From Flavobacteriaceae bacterium (GTDB lineage: Bacteria > Bacteroidota > Bacteroidia > Flavobacteriales > Flavobacteriaceae), in NCBI GenBank assembly GCA_947483075.1, contig CANKLE010000007.1, forward strand, positions 96,663 through 160,662: a stretch of DNA of 64,000 bases, in the 5' to 3' direction. The notes under the pieces are model-generated. The model was not told the origin of the DNA, did not search any database, and saw only the letters and a list, made by a program, of their open reading frames with translations. Within the stretch, counting starts at the first letter, position 1. Each line of letters begins with the position of its first letter. The position numbers and the translations under genes were made by a program. Shown one piece after another: positions 25,234 to 34,268 of this stretch.

Positions 25234-28038
25234 TTATTTCTTTTCTTTTTTCATCACCGATGGATCATCCGAATTCATGTTTACATCGTTTGGCGAAGGG
25301 GGCATCATGTTTTTTTCAGGATTTTCTGCATCGGTGTCTTCGCCTGTCGGCTTGGGCTGGTCTGGCATTTTTTGATCAACAACTGCTTGTTTTGCAGGTA
25401 TTTCTGTTTCGGGCGCATCGGCTACGGGCTCACTTGGTGGTGTCTTCAAGTACTCCTCAAAATTTTTCTTGATTTGCACAATCTTATAATTATCGTTCGA
25501 GATGATGTAGGCGGTATTGGGTAATTTATAGTCTTTGTACTCTTTCAAAATAGAGACAATTCCTTTGGCGGCTTCTTCTGACTTTAGCCCGTGAATCACG
25601 AAGAAATTTTTTGTCATCGTATAGACATCCAACGAAACTGAAAGCTGGTCAATGCTGCGGTCTTTAATAAATTTGGCGGCGGTCTCTTGCAGCTTTATTA
25701 CACTTTTGTCTTTTAAGTTGTCGGCCACATACACAATTTTCCAACTGCTGGGTTTGGCGTGATAAAAAGTTAATTTTTCCAGTTTGGGCAAATTGGTAGC
25801 CAATAACGTCTCTGCGGTTTTGCCTTCTTCTGCATTCGGGTAATTGAGCGCCACAAAATTCAAGGCTTTTTTGTATTCGTCTAGGCCCATTAATTTTCCG
25901 GTGCAATGTGCTTTCAGTAATTCTAATTTGGGGATGATTTCTTCGCCGGTGTATTGCTCAATGGTTTCTTCTAGCGCAACTAAAGTTGCTTTCGTGTCAC
26001 CTGTTTCGTATAACTGGTACACTTTGTCATAGGCCGTGTTGGGTGATTCGGTGGCGGCAACGGTTCCGTTGGCTATGGCAATCAATATTTTGGCGTAGCG
26101 CGAATCGGGAAATTCAGAAATAATGCGGTCTTTCATGGCGGCGGCCTTTGCAGAATCGGTTATTTCATAGATTTTATACAAATGATACATTGAGGGCAAA
26201 ACAAAACGCTCTTCGGGTTTGTTTACCAACAACTGCTCCAATTTTGCCGAAGCCAAGTTGTATTCTTTGAATTTTTCTTTATAAATTAAGCCCAACTGGT
26301 AATAGGCAAAATTGCGATCCTTTATTAATTCGTCAATTGCCGTTTGTTCTTTAGGCAACAATTGGGTGTAGAATTCTGTGGTGTACCGGGCATCTATTTC
26401 TTTGGCTTTTTTGGGTGAATCTTCGGTAACATCCGCATCAGATTCCGCATCGGCAGGATTTCCGTCGGCATCGACCGATTTCATAGACGCCACTCGCCAG
26501 TTGGTTTTATAGGCTCGGTTTCCCCAATTTTTTTTGAATTCGGCTTTTCCGTATGCCACAGTTGTAGAATTGTAAAAATAAAAATTGCTGCTGGCAGAAG
26601 CCGTATCCATTGCCCCGGGCGGAGCCATTGTCGTTTTACCCTGACCCGAATTTCCTGCTTTTTCGCCGGGAGTTCCATCTTGAGCTCCAGCTGCTTTGGC
26701 GTCTTTGGCTTCTTTTACTTTTTGGGCCGCATCAGCCTTTTTTAAGGCTTCTATGTGCTTCTCGTAATAGGCAATTCGATCGGTGTCCGACATGTTGTAT
26801 ACCGAAATGATGCTGTCGTTTTTGTTGGCAATGGCTTCGTATTTTATCACATCGGCCAAGTTGTCGCGTTTTTTCTTGATGAATTTGAACTCCCGTGAGC
26901 GGTTGTTAAGTTGCGTCATGGTGCTGTCGTAGTACTTTCCTGCAGTAGTGTACTTGGCTTTGTAAAAATAAATCTCAGCAATATTGCGGTAGTTGGAGGC
27001 TACCATGTACTGATCTGACGACCTTTTTTTGATTGAGATGTTGTAGTATTTGATGGCTTGGTCCGGTTTCTTTTGTTTTTCATAAAACAACCCCATGCGG
27101 TGGTTGATCACATCGCGGTAAAGTCGATTTTCACGGTCCTTTAGCAGGTCGTTGAATTTTTTTAGGAATGCAATCGTGTCTCCTTTTTCAAAGTCAAATT
27201 GCATGGCTTGACGGGCATGTGCCTGAATTACATATTCTCGAGCTGCTTTGCGCTTCATGTTGATCACCGATTGGTAGGCTACATAGGCGCTGTCTTGCAA
27301 ATTCATTTTTTCAAAAAGCTGGCCAATAATAAAGTGATATCGGGCTTTCTCTTCTTTTAATTTGGTGAAATCGCGGGCCAATTTAAGTTTGGCGATGGCG
27401 CTGTCGTTTTCGGCTAAATGCAAATAGGCTTGTGCTAAACTGGCATTGGCATCGGCAAATAATTGATTTTTAAACTTGATTTCACTAAGTAATTTGGTTA
27501 AGTTAGTCACCGCCAACGCATCGTTTTCCATGCGCATATTGGTTTTTTCTCTCCAAATTTTTGCTTCGTAAATTTTATCGCTGTTGGGGTATTTATAAAG
27601 GATGTAATTAAAGGCTTCTAAGGCCGGCACAAAGCGTTGGTCGTAATACCGGGCTTTTCCGAGCATTAAATAGGCTTCGTCTATTTGAAAGTTCTTTTCG
27701 GTGCCGCCAATATTCATCGAGTGCTTTTGGATGGCCATCGTGGCTTTGGTTTCGGCCCGATCAAAATTGGGATTTAATTTTGTTTCGCCTGGCAAAACCG
27801 CTTCTTTGGCAATCTGCATGCGCTCAACAGGCAAGATGTCCCAATAATTGTCTTGGTTTTGGGTTTTTAAATCGGCCACCCCTTTTACAAGGGCAATGCC
27901 CCCGTTGTACAAAATGTTGTACTTGGTGCTTAATGCGTGTGAATTTCTAGAAGTAAACGAGTTTTTTTTTGTAGAACACGCCAAGAGTAGAACACCTAAT
28001 CCTAGGGTGAAAAAAAAACTAAATTTATTGGTTTTCAA
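25234..28038 (-). CDS. sprE: Gliding motility / type IX secretion TPR lipoprotein SprE (PorW)
   Basis: A 934-residue lipoprotein with lipidation at Cys21 in LLLACSTKK. TPR-like repeats cover about 100-430 (ALEAFNYILYKYPNSDKIYE, AIKYYNISIKKRSS), followed by a Pro/Glu/Asp/Met-rich C terminus (about 880-934). Size, lipobox and repeat layout match SprE of Flavobacterium johnsoniae / PorW of Porphyromonas gingivalis. These act in the periplasm between outer-membrane and trans-envelope parts of the type IX secretion system. The start is a TTG at 28038; no in-frame ATG gives a complete signal peptide. It leads the sprE-bactofilin-atpZ-DUF6168 series, directly upstream of atpB. Confidence 0.85.
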   Translation of the reverse strand: MKTNKFSFFFTLGLGVLLLACSTKKNSFTSRNSHALSTKYNILYNGGIALVKGVADLKTQNQDNYWDILPVERMQIAKEAVLPGETKLNPNFDRAETKATMAIQKHSMNIGGTEKNFQIDEAYLMLGKARYYDQRFVPALEAFNYILYKYPNSDKIYEAKIWREKTNMRMENDALAVTNLTKLLSEIKFKNQLFADANASLAQAYLHLAENDSAIAKLKLARDFTKLKEEKARYHFIIGQLFEKMNLQDSAYVAYQSVINMKRKAAREYVIQAHARQAMQFDFEKGDTIAFLKKFNDLLKDRENRLYRDVINHRMGLFYEKQKKPDQAIKYYNISIKKRSSDQYMVASNYRNIAEIYFYKAKYTTAGKYYDSTMTQLNNRSREFKFIKKKRDNLADVIKYEAIANKNDSIISVYNMSDTDRIAYYEKHIEALKKADAAQKVKEAKDAKAAGAQDGTPGEKAGNSGQGKTTMAPPGAMDTASASSNFYFYNSTTVAYGKAEFKKNWGNRAYKTNWRVASMKSVDADGNPADAESDADVTEDSPKKAKEIDARYTTEFYTQLLPKEQTAIDELIKDRNFAYYQLGLIYKEKFKEYNLASAKLEQLLVNKPEERFVLPSMYHLYKIYEITDSAKAAAMKDRIISEFPDSRYAKILIAIANGTVAATESPNTAYDKVYQLYETGDTKATLVALEETIEQYTGEEIIPKLELLKAHCTGKLMGLDEYKKALNFVALNYPNAEEGKTAETLLATNLPKLEKLTFYHAKPSSWKIVYVADNLKDKSVIKLQETAAKFIKDRSIDQLSVSLDVYTMTKNFFVIHGLKSEEAAKGIVSILKEYKDYKLPNTAYIISNDNYKIVQIKKNFEEYLKTPPSEPVADAPETEIPAKQAVVDQKMPDQPKPTGEDTDAENPEKNMMPPSPNDVNMNSDDPSVMKKEKK

Positions 28039-28210
28039 TGGGTGCCGATTTGGTTTTTAAAACTTAAAAAAAGCAGTTTTAGTATATTGACTGGTAAAAA
28101 TACGTTTCTTTTTGATATACCGAAAAATATAGCCCGTTTTTTGAGCGCTCATTATGCTTGGATTCTTAAAAATTATCGCCGAGTAATGCTTAAAAATTGG
28201 TCCTATTGAT

Positions 28211-28218
28211 TACTTTTG
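28211..28218 (+). promoter_or_regulatory. -7 promoter box of the ferredoxin-type reductase gene
   Basis: TACTTTTG, 14 bp before the ATG at 28233. It excludes the upstream alternative start at 28197. No ideal -33 TTG. Confidence 0.5.
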
Positions 28219-28232
28219 GCAAAATTTTTTTT

Positions 28233-29279
28233 ATGTCTTCGTTCTACAAATTAGCCATACTAGACGTTCGTCGCGAAACCAAAGACGCCGTTTCTATTCA
28301 ATTTCAAGTCCCCGCTGCATTAGCGACTCAATATCAGTTTACAGCCGGTCAATATGTAACACTAAAATTAACTTTAGATGGCGTTGCTTTGCGCAGAGCC
28401 TATTCTATTTGCAGCGCTCCAAAAAGTGGGGAGTTGCGCATTGCCGTAAAAGCGGTGCCCGATGGAGTATTTTCTTCTTTTGCCAACACTCAACTCAAGG
28501 CCGGAGATCTTATCGAAGTAGGTGTTCCAGAAGGACATTTTCAGTTGGCCATCAGAGCCGATCAAACTAAATCCTATATGGGAGTGGCGGCCGGCAGCGG
28601 AATTACCCCCGTGTTGTCGATGATACAAAGCGTATTGGCCGAGGAAGCGGGAAGTAAATTTGCTTTAATTTACGGAAACAAAAGCCCAGAAGACACGCTT
28701 TTTTACCAACAATTACAAGATCTGCAGGCCCAATATGGCACTCGCTTTTCGGTTCAATATGTGTTTAGCCGAGCTAAAGCCGAACAAGCTTTGTTTGGCC
28801 GAATTGATGCATCAGCTCTAAATTACTATTTCAATCAGCACCCAAACCAATCATTTGACCACTACTTTTTGTGTGGTCCAGAAGAAATGATTCAGCACAT
28901 TTCGAACGAATTAAAAGCCAAAAATGTTCCTGAATCGGCGATAAAATTTGAATTATTTACAACCGCTCCTGCCGTTAAAACAGAAAACGCCAGTCAGGGC
29001 AATACCACGATTTCGGTATTGGTTGATGGGGAAACCACCACCTTTGAGATGCCCCAAAAACAAACGGTTTTGGAAGCCGCTTTAAAAAAAGGCATCGACG
29101 CGCCCTATTCTTGCCAGGGTGGAATTTGCAGCAGCTGTCTAGGTAGGGTAACTAAAGGAAGTGCACAGATGGTAAAAAACACCATTTTGTCAGACAGTGA
29201 AGTGGCCGAAGGCTTAATCTTAACGTGTCAGGCGCATCCTACTTCTGCCGAATTGTTTGTGGATTTTGACGACGTTTAG
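28233..29279 (+). CDS. Ferredoxin-NADP reductase-like flavoprotein with C-terminal 2Fe-2S domain
   Basis: A 348-residue electron-transfer protein of the PaaE/PaaK (phenylacetyl-CoA epoxidase reductase) type. It has an FAD-binding barrel (about 5-105, RRAYSICSAP), an NAD(P)-binding domain (about 110-240, GVAAGSGITPVLSM) and a C-terminal plant-type ferredoxin domain with Cx4Cx2Cx29C (SCQGGICSSCLG ... LTCQ). It delivers electrons from NAD(P)H to an oxygenase or desaturase. No paa genes lie nearby, so the partner is unknown. It overlaps the convergent GT9 gene by 4 bp. Confidence 0.88.
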   Translation: MSSFYKLAILDVRRETKDAVSIQFQVPAALATQYQFTAGQYVTLKLTLDGVALRRAYSICSAPKSGELRIAVKAVPDGVFSSFANTQLKAGDLIEVGVPEGHFQLAIRADQTKSYMGVAAGSGITPVLSMIQSVLAEEAGSKFALIYGNKSPEDTLFYQQLQDLQAQYGTRFSVQYVFSRAKAEQALFGRIDASALNYYFNQHPNQSFDHYFLCGPEEMIQHISNELKAKNVPESAIKFELFTTAPAVKTENASQGNTTISVLVDGETTTFEMPQKQTVLEAALKKGIDAPYSCQGGICSSCLGRVTKGSAQMVKNTILSDSEVAEGLILTCQAHPTSAELFVDFDDV

Positions 29280-30319
29280 CTCGACGTGATTTCTTGAATT
29301 TTAGCGACTATGGTTTCGGGCAATATCGTGCGCATCGCGTCTTCATAGCCTGGAACTATTTTATTGCCATACACAGAAGTGGGCAGGCCCGGAAATTGAT
29401 TTCGGTCGGCGCACAACGAATGGCTTTCCGGCTGATTAAAGGGCGAAAATCCGGCATAGGGATGCGTCGCTCCCCAAACGGTTACCACCGGAATTCCCAA
29501 CAAAGCCCCCATATGGCCATTGGCCGAATCCATAGAGAGTAAACCATCAAACTGACTCATGAGGATCAATTCTTGGGCCAAACTCAAGTGCCCGGCGATT
29601 ACTTTGGTGTGGGAAGTTCCTGCTGAAAGTTGTGTTAACCATTCGATTTCTTTTGCGCCGGCACCCAGTAAAAAAAGGGCATATTGTTCGGATTGATCCA
29701 ATAGATGAATGACGGTTTGCATCAAGTCGAGCGGATACATTTTTCCTTGGTATTGCGCAAAGGGAGCAATCCCGATCCAAGGTTTGGTTTTGGGCCCAAC
29801 TAAGGCGATGATTTCGTTTGTTAATTCGGGTTTTGGCGCAAACGTGGGCTGAGAAAGATCTACCGGAAAACCCAATTTTGCTAATACCTCTGCTTGTCGG
29901 TCGACCATCGAGGTAAGCGGAAAAAACTGTTTGTTTTGCAAGCGAGTTAAGGCTTTTTTCTCGGCGCGTCCTTTGTTGAGGGCAGCCGTTTTTTTTCCGG
30001 ATAAAGCAAAGATTCCTCGTATGATTTTACTGCGCAATACGTTGTGCATATCGCCAAAAGCATCAATGGATAAACTCGACAATTGCTGGTATAAACGCCC
30101 TAAACCCAGCCAGCCTTTGTGGGTTGTTTTCGGGTCAAATGCTACAAAATGAATCTGTGGAATGGTATCAAAAAAAGGTTTGAAAAACGGACGCGAAATC
30201 ACCGTTACGCGGAGTTCGGGATATTGCTGAACCAAGGCCCGTAAAACAGGAACCGTCATGGCCACGTCTCCCATAGAAGACAAGCGCATGACGGCAATAT
30301 GTTTGGGTTTTGGTGCCAA
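29276..30319 (-). CDS. Glycosyltransferase family 9 (heptosyltransferase-like)
   Basis: A 347-residue GT9 enzyme of the ADP-heptose:LPS transferase type, GT-B fold. The N-terminal IAVMRLSSMGDVAMTVPVL is the classical heptosyltransferase opening. The C-terminal FDGLLSMDSANGHMGALLGIPVV and WGATHPYAGF match the donor-binding half. It probably adds a sugar to the LPS core at the cytoplasmic face. The start is a TTG at 30319, needed to keep the first beta strand; an internal ATG would remove it. It forms an operon with the DUF4254 gene upstream. Confidence 0.87.
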   Translation of the reverse strand: MAPKPKHIAVMRLSSMGDVAMTVPVLRALVQQYPELRVTVISRPFFKPFFDTIPQIHFVAFDPKTTHKGWLGLGRLYQQLSSLSIDAFGDMHNVLRSKIIRGIFALSGKKTAALNKGRAEKKALTRLQNKQFFPLTSMVDRQAEVLAKLGFPVDLSQPTFAPKPELTNEIIALVGPKTKPWIGIAPFAQYQGKMYPLDLMQTVIHLLDQSEQYALFLLGAGAKEIEWLTQLSAGTSHTKVIAGHLSLAQELILMSQFDGLLSMDSANGHMGALLGIPVVTVWGATHPYAGFSPFNQPESHSLCADRNQFPGLPTSVYGNKIVPGYEDAMRTILPETIVAKIQEITSS

Positions 30320-30333
30320 ATGACAGGAAAACC

Positions 30334-30939
30334 TTATTTTTTATTTTGGTACAACACCGGGTTCAATTCGTCATCGTTGTACATTTTCATTTGTTTGTAC
30401 ACTTTCATGAATTTCTCTCCTTGCTCTATGTCGTGCAACAAATCGTCAATGGCTGTAGACAAATCTGAACGTTGTTCGAGCAACACATTTAGTTTTGTTT
30501 GGCAATTGGCGCGGTGTTCTGGCGAAGCGCCCTCGCGAGTCGCTTCTTCTTGCATGTGGTATATTTTTAAGGCCAAAATAGACAAGCGGTCAAAGGCCCA
30601 GGCGGGACTTTCGGAGTTGATCTTGGCATTGTCTTTTGCCGCAACACTGCTGTACTTTTGTAAAAAATAACCATCAATGTATTCGACCATGTCGGTGCGT
30701 TCTTGGTTGGATGCGTCAATGCGTCGTTTCAAGGTTAAAGCCGCAACGGGATCAATTTGTGGATCACGAATAATGTCCTCAAAATGCCATTGCACCGTGT
30801 CGATCCAATTTTTGAGGTACAACAAATGTTCAAATTGGTCCTTGGCATATGGATTGGCTATCGGTTGGTCTACATGGTCGTGTTTGTGGTAGTCGACAAT
30901 GCTTTGCTCAAATACAGAATACGCTAATTTTGAAAACAT
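30334..30939 (-). CDS. DUF4254 family protein
   Basis: A 201-residue, all-helical protein. It matches the DUF4254 family of Bacteroidota (NPYAKDQFEHLLYLKNWIDT, WHFEDIIRDPQIDP), which is repeatedly found next to GT9 glycosyltransferases as here (14-bp gap). No signal peptide, transmembrane segment or catalytic motif is recognised. A role in LPS core assembly is an inference from the neighbour. Confidence 0.82.
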   Translation of the reverse strand: MFSKLAYSVFEQSIVDYHKHDHVDQPIANPYAKDQFEHLLYLKNWIDTVQWHFEDIIRDPQIDPVAALTLKRRIDASNQERTDMVEYIDGYFLQKYSSVAAKDNAKINSESPAWAFDRLSILALKIYHMQEEATREGASPEHRANCQTKLNVLLEQRSDLSTAIDDLLHDIEQGEKFMKVYKQMKMYNDDELNPVLYQNKK

Positions 30940-30959
30940 AGGGTGTAAATTTTAGGTAA

Positions 30960-30967
30960 CAAAGATA
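30960..30967 (-). promoter_or_regulatory. -7 promoter box of the DUF4254-GT9 operon
   Basis: TATCTTTG on the minus strand, an exact TAnnTTTG match, 20 bp before the start at 30939. Confidence 0.5.
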
Positions 30968-31006
30968 CTTTTTATACATTTATAAACGAATACAAATTTA
31001 AACTTC

Positions 31007-31660
31007 ATGCAAATTCATTACCTCTCCGAGCAAAATAGTCTGTTGAATCATTTTTTGAGTGAGATTAGAGACGTCGGTATTCAAACGGATCGGCTGCGCT
31101 TCCGAAAAAATATGGAACGCATTGGAGAAATCATGGCCTATGAAATTAGTAAATCCTTGGCTTATGAATCAATTTCAGTGCAAACTCCCTTGGGCATTAA
31201 AAACACTGCCCAACTGCAACATGAAGTGGTTTTGTGTTCTATTTTGCGCGCCGGATTGAGCCTGCACCAAGGCTTTATGAATTTTTATGATCGGGCCGAA
31301 AACGGGTTTATCTCGGCCTATCGCCACCACCCCAACCAAGATGATTTTTTTGAAATTTTGGTCGAATACCAAGCGGTTCCTTCGTTTACAAACAAAACGG
31401 TGTTGTTGTTAGATCCGATGTTGGCTACCGGACAATCGATTGAGGCGGTAATTCAAAAACTACACCAAGAGAACCAGGCACACGAAATACATATCGCAGT
31501 GGTAATTGCTGCGCCAGAAGGCATTGCGCATCTAGAAAAAACCATTCCGCCAAATTGCCAGTTGTGGGTGGCTTCGTTGGACGATCGATTGAACGAAAAA
31601 AATTACATTATTCCCGGATTGGGCGACGCGGGTGATTTGGCTTACGGCCCTAAATTATAA
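31007..31660 (+). CDS. upp: Uracil phosphoribosyltransferase
   Basis: Pyrimidine-salvage enzyme joining uracil and PRPP to give UMP, 217 residues. The PRPP-binding loop VLLLDPMLATGQS is at about 132-144. The C-terminal uracil-binding YIIPGLGDAGD segment is intact. It is divergent from the DUF4254-GT9 operon and overlaps the convergent DUF6427 gene by 6 bp. Confidence 0.95.
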   Translation: MQIHYLSEQNSLLNHFLSEIRDVGIQTDRLRFRKNMERIGEIMAYEISKSLAYESISVQTPLGIKNTAQLQHEVVLCSILRAGLSLHQGFMNFYDRAENGFISAYRHHPNQDDFFEILVEYQAVPSFTNKTVLLLDPMLATGQSIEAVIQKLHQENQAHEIHIAVVIAAPEGIAHLEKTIPPNCQLWVASLDDRLNEKNYIIPGLGDAGDLAYGPKL

Positions 31661-32584
31661 CTGAAAAACAAAGGCTGTTACGCTTCCAATTAAAAGAGCA
31701 AAAAGTAAAAATTCCTTTTGCCATTTTCCCGTCATGGCCTCGATGTGGCTGGTAAAAATAATGGCCATAGGCGTAGCAGTAAACACCAACAATTCATTTG
31801 ATTTTATTGGAGCAAAGCCATAAACACAAAGCCCGATTACAACTGCCGAAATCACTTTTTTGAAGGAGGAATGCAACAGCAAGGGGCGGTTTGTCAGGGT
31901 AATCATTAATGCCAAAGTAGCCAAAACACTCCCGGCAACATAGCTTAGAAAAATGACGTCGGCAGGTTTTGATGCGTTAAAGTTTAGCGCAGTGCTGTAT
32001 TGCGCTTGTTGCGGTATGCTGTCTATCCAAAGCGGGTTCCACATGTAGGCACAAAAAAAATACAAGAGGGCCACGGTTACAAAAGCCAACAAAGGCAGGA
32101 ACCAGGCGCGGTAATCTCGGGCGACATGAAATAAAATGGAGATGTAAACCAATACAATAAATAAGATGCTCCAAAAATAAAAAAGGGACGCCACAAAAAC
32201 CCACAAGGAAGCGTCAAACAATTTCTCCTTTGATGACTTCATGGTGTGAAGCGAAATCAATCGGCGAGTAGCCAACAAAATAAAGAACTGTGCACACAAG
32301 AGTTTAAGGTTGTTAAAAACACTTGGAAACGCAGCTATAATGAGCAAATAAAACAATACCGTGTAGGCGCTCTCTTTGCTTAATGCATTTTTTTTTGCAA
32401 TAAAATTGGTCGTGAAAAGGGCAGCAAACAACAAAATTAAAACAACGATAATCTCTGCAATAGAGGGAAAATTTTGCACAACTGCCGGCGCTTTCGAAGA
32501 ATACAAGGCATAAAACAGCAACATGCCTAAAATCACTAAGGAATAATTTAATGGCGTAGATTTTCTAAAAAGACTTGTAATCAT
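31655..32584 (-). CDS. DUF6427 family integral membrane protein
   Basis: A 309-residue, very hydrophobic protein with about 9-10 predicted transmembrane helices. It begins ITSLFRKSTPLNYSLVILG, the form shared by DUF6427 proteins of Flavobacteriia. The position between upp and the DUF6341/purD genes is the usual one, as recalled for this group. Function unknown; no transporter or enzyme signature was recognised. Confidence 0.75.
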   Translation of the reverse strand: MITSLFRKSTPLNYSLVILGMLLFYALYSSKAPAVVQNFPSIAEIIVVLILLFAALFTTNFIAKKNALSKESAYTVLFYLLIIAAFPSVFNNLKLLCAQFFILLATRRLISLHTMKSSKEKLFDASLWVFVASLFYFWSILFIVLVYISILFHVARDYRAWFLPLLAFVTVALLYFFCAYMWNPLWIDSIPQQAQYSTALNFNASKPADVIFLSYVAGSVLATLALMITLTNRPLLLHSSFKKVISAVVIGLCVYGFAPIKSNELLVFTATPMAIIFTSHIEAMTGKWQKEFLLFALLIGSVTAFVFQL

Positions 32585-32604
32585 GAGGATATTTTATACT
32601 TTTG
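32575..32604 (+). promoter_or_regulatory. Promoter of the DUF6341 gene
   Basis: TTG (32575-32577), a 19-bp spacer and TACTTTTG (32597-32604): both elements at ideal spacing. It favours the ATG at 32649 over the TTG at 32622. Confidence 0.68.
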
Positions 32605-32648
32605 CGAGGTAAATATACTATTTGTTTAAAATTCAACAACACCCTATT

Positions 32649-32882
32649 ATGAGAGCATTTTTCGAAGCAATACAATGGTTATTTGAAAACGTGTTATTCT
32701 TGCCGCACAATTACCTCCGTAAATTAGAATTAGTTTGCTGGTCTGGTGCCAATATTATGAATTGGATTTTTATGCTAATCTGCGCAGGAGCAATGATTTA
32801 TTGGGTAAAACAATTGCAATTGCACAAAGCCAACAACGAAGAGTTTCAAGATACTACGGCGCACTCGTTCTTAACTAAATAA
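32649..32882 (+). CDS. DUF6341 family small membrane protein
   Basis: A 77-residue protein with one or two hydrophobic helices (about 10-25, and 36-56 in NIMNWIFMLICAGAMIYWVK) and an acidic C-terminal tail ending AHSFLTK. It matches the DUF6341 pattern of Flavobacteriaceae. Function unknown. It overlaps the convergent purD by 8 bp and has its own strong promoter. Confidence 0.75.
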   Translation: MRAFFEAIQWLFENVLFLPHNYLRKLELVCWSGANIMNWIFMLICAGAMIYWVKQLQLHKANNEEFQDTTAHSFLTK

Positions 32883-34149
32883 GGTCAAAGCCAATATCTT
32901 TTCTATAATACATCGTATCAAAATGTAGTTTGTCTATGTTTTGATACGATTTTTTTAGTGCCTCTTGGAAACTATTTCCGTAGGAGGTTACTGCCAATAC
33001 TCGGCCACCATTGCTCACCACTTGCTCTTCCTTGTGTGTCGTTCCGGCGTGAAAGACAAGCGAATCGGTTACGGCCTCTAAACCCGAAATAGGCATGCCC
33101 TTGGCGTAATCTTCGGGATAACCGCCCGAAACCAACATTACTGTTGTGGCGCTTCGTGGATCAATTACAAGTTCTATTTTGGATAATTTTTGTTCGGCTA
33201 CTGCCTGAAACAAAGCCACCAAATCTGATTGAATGCGCGGAATAACCACCTCGGTTTCCGGATCGCCCATACGCACGTTGTATTCAATGACCATCGGCTC
33301 GCCTTTCACGTTGATCAACCCAATAAAAACAAAGCCTTTGTATTCAATGCCTTCTGATTGCAAGCCTGCGATAGTGGGTTTTACAATACGGGTCTCTATT
33401 TTTTCCATCAAAACGGCATCGGCAAACGGTACCGGTGATATGGCACCCATTCCTCCGGTGTTCAATCCGGTGTCGCCTTCGCCTATGCGTTTGTAGTCTT
33501 TGGCGGTAGGGAGGAGTTTGTAATTTTTTCCGTCGGTCAAGACAAAACAGCTGAGTTCTATGCCATCCAAAAATTCTTCGATGACTACTTTTGAGCTGGC
33601 AGCACCAAATTTTTCGTTCACCAACATTAGGCGCAATTCGGCTTGAGCTTGGGCTAAATCGGGTAATATCAATACGCCCTTTCCGGCTGCCAAGCCATCG
33701 GCTTTGAGTACATAAGGCGGCTGAAGCGTTTCTAAAAATTTACAGCCTTCCTCGATGGTTTCTTTGGTAAAACTAGCATAGGCGGCTGTAGGAATTTGGT
33801 GTCGAACCAAAAATTCTTTCGCAAATTCTTTACTGCCCTCCAATTGAGCGCCCACTTTTGAGGGCCCAATAACCGGAACGTCGGCCAGCAATGCATCCGC
33901 TTTGAAGAAATCATAAATTCCTTTTACTAAGGGATCTTCTGGTCCTACGACCACCAAATCAATTTTTTCTTGAAGCACGGTCTTTTTAACTGCTTCGAAA
34001 TCGATTGGATTGAGGGCTAAATTTGAAGCGATCGCGGCAGTTCCTGCATTTCCGGGAGCCACAAAAAGCTTCTCGCACAAAGGGGATTGTAGCATTTTCC
34101 AAGCCAAGGCATGTTCTCTTCCGCCAGCTCCTAACAATAAAATTCTCAT
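32875..34149 (-). CDS. purD: Phosphoribosylamine-glycine ligase
   Basis: ATP-grasp enzyme for the second step of purine synthesis (phosphoribosylamine + glycine + ATP), 424 residues as usual. The N-terminal GAGGREHALAWKM, the ATP-grasp segment PYVLKADGLAAGKGVLI and the metal-binding EYNVRMGDPETE are all intact. A single gene, not in a pur operon here. Confidence 0.97.
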   Translation of the reverse strand: MRILLLGAGGREHALAWKMLQSPLCEKLFVAPGNAGTAAIASNLALNPIDFEAVKKTVLQEKIDLVVVGPEDPLVKGIYDFFKADALLADVPVIGPSKVGAQLEGSKEFAKEFLVRHQIPTAAYASFTKETIEEGCKFLETLQPPYVLKADGLAAGKGVLILPDLAQAQAELRLMLVNEKFGAASSKVVIEEFLDGIELSCFVLTDGKNYKLLPTAKDYKRIGEGDTGLNTGGMGAISPVPFADAVLMEKIETRIVKPTIAGLQSEGIEYKGFVFIGLINVKGEPMVIEYNVRMGDPETEVVIPRIQSDLVALFQAVAEQKLSKIELVIDPRSATTVMLVSGGYPEDYAKGMPISGLEAVTDSLVFHAGTTHKEEQVVSNGGRVLAVTSYGNSFQEALKKSYQNIDKLHFDTMYYRKDIGFDLI

Positions 34150-34246
34150 GGGTGGGTAGGTTTTGTATTGTGCCGCAAAAATAGTGGCTTTTAGACAATA
34201 AAATCAAAAAAAAGTAGCTGCTCTACCATTCCTGTCACATTAATAT

Positions 34247-34254
34247 TATTTTTG
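34247..34254 (+). promoter_or_regulatory. -7 promoter box at the left edge of the glycan locus
   Basis: TATTTTTG, 14 bp before the GTG start at 34269. It probably drives the CapK-like, wecB and glycosyltransferase genes, which are tightly spaced. Confidence 0.5.
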
Positions 34255-34268
34255 GTAAAAATTTACTT

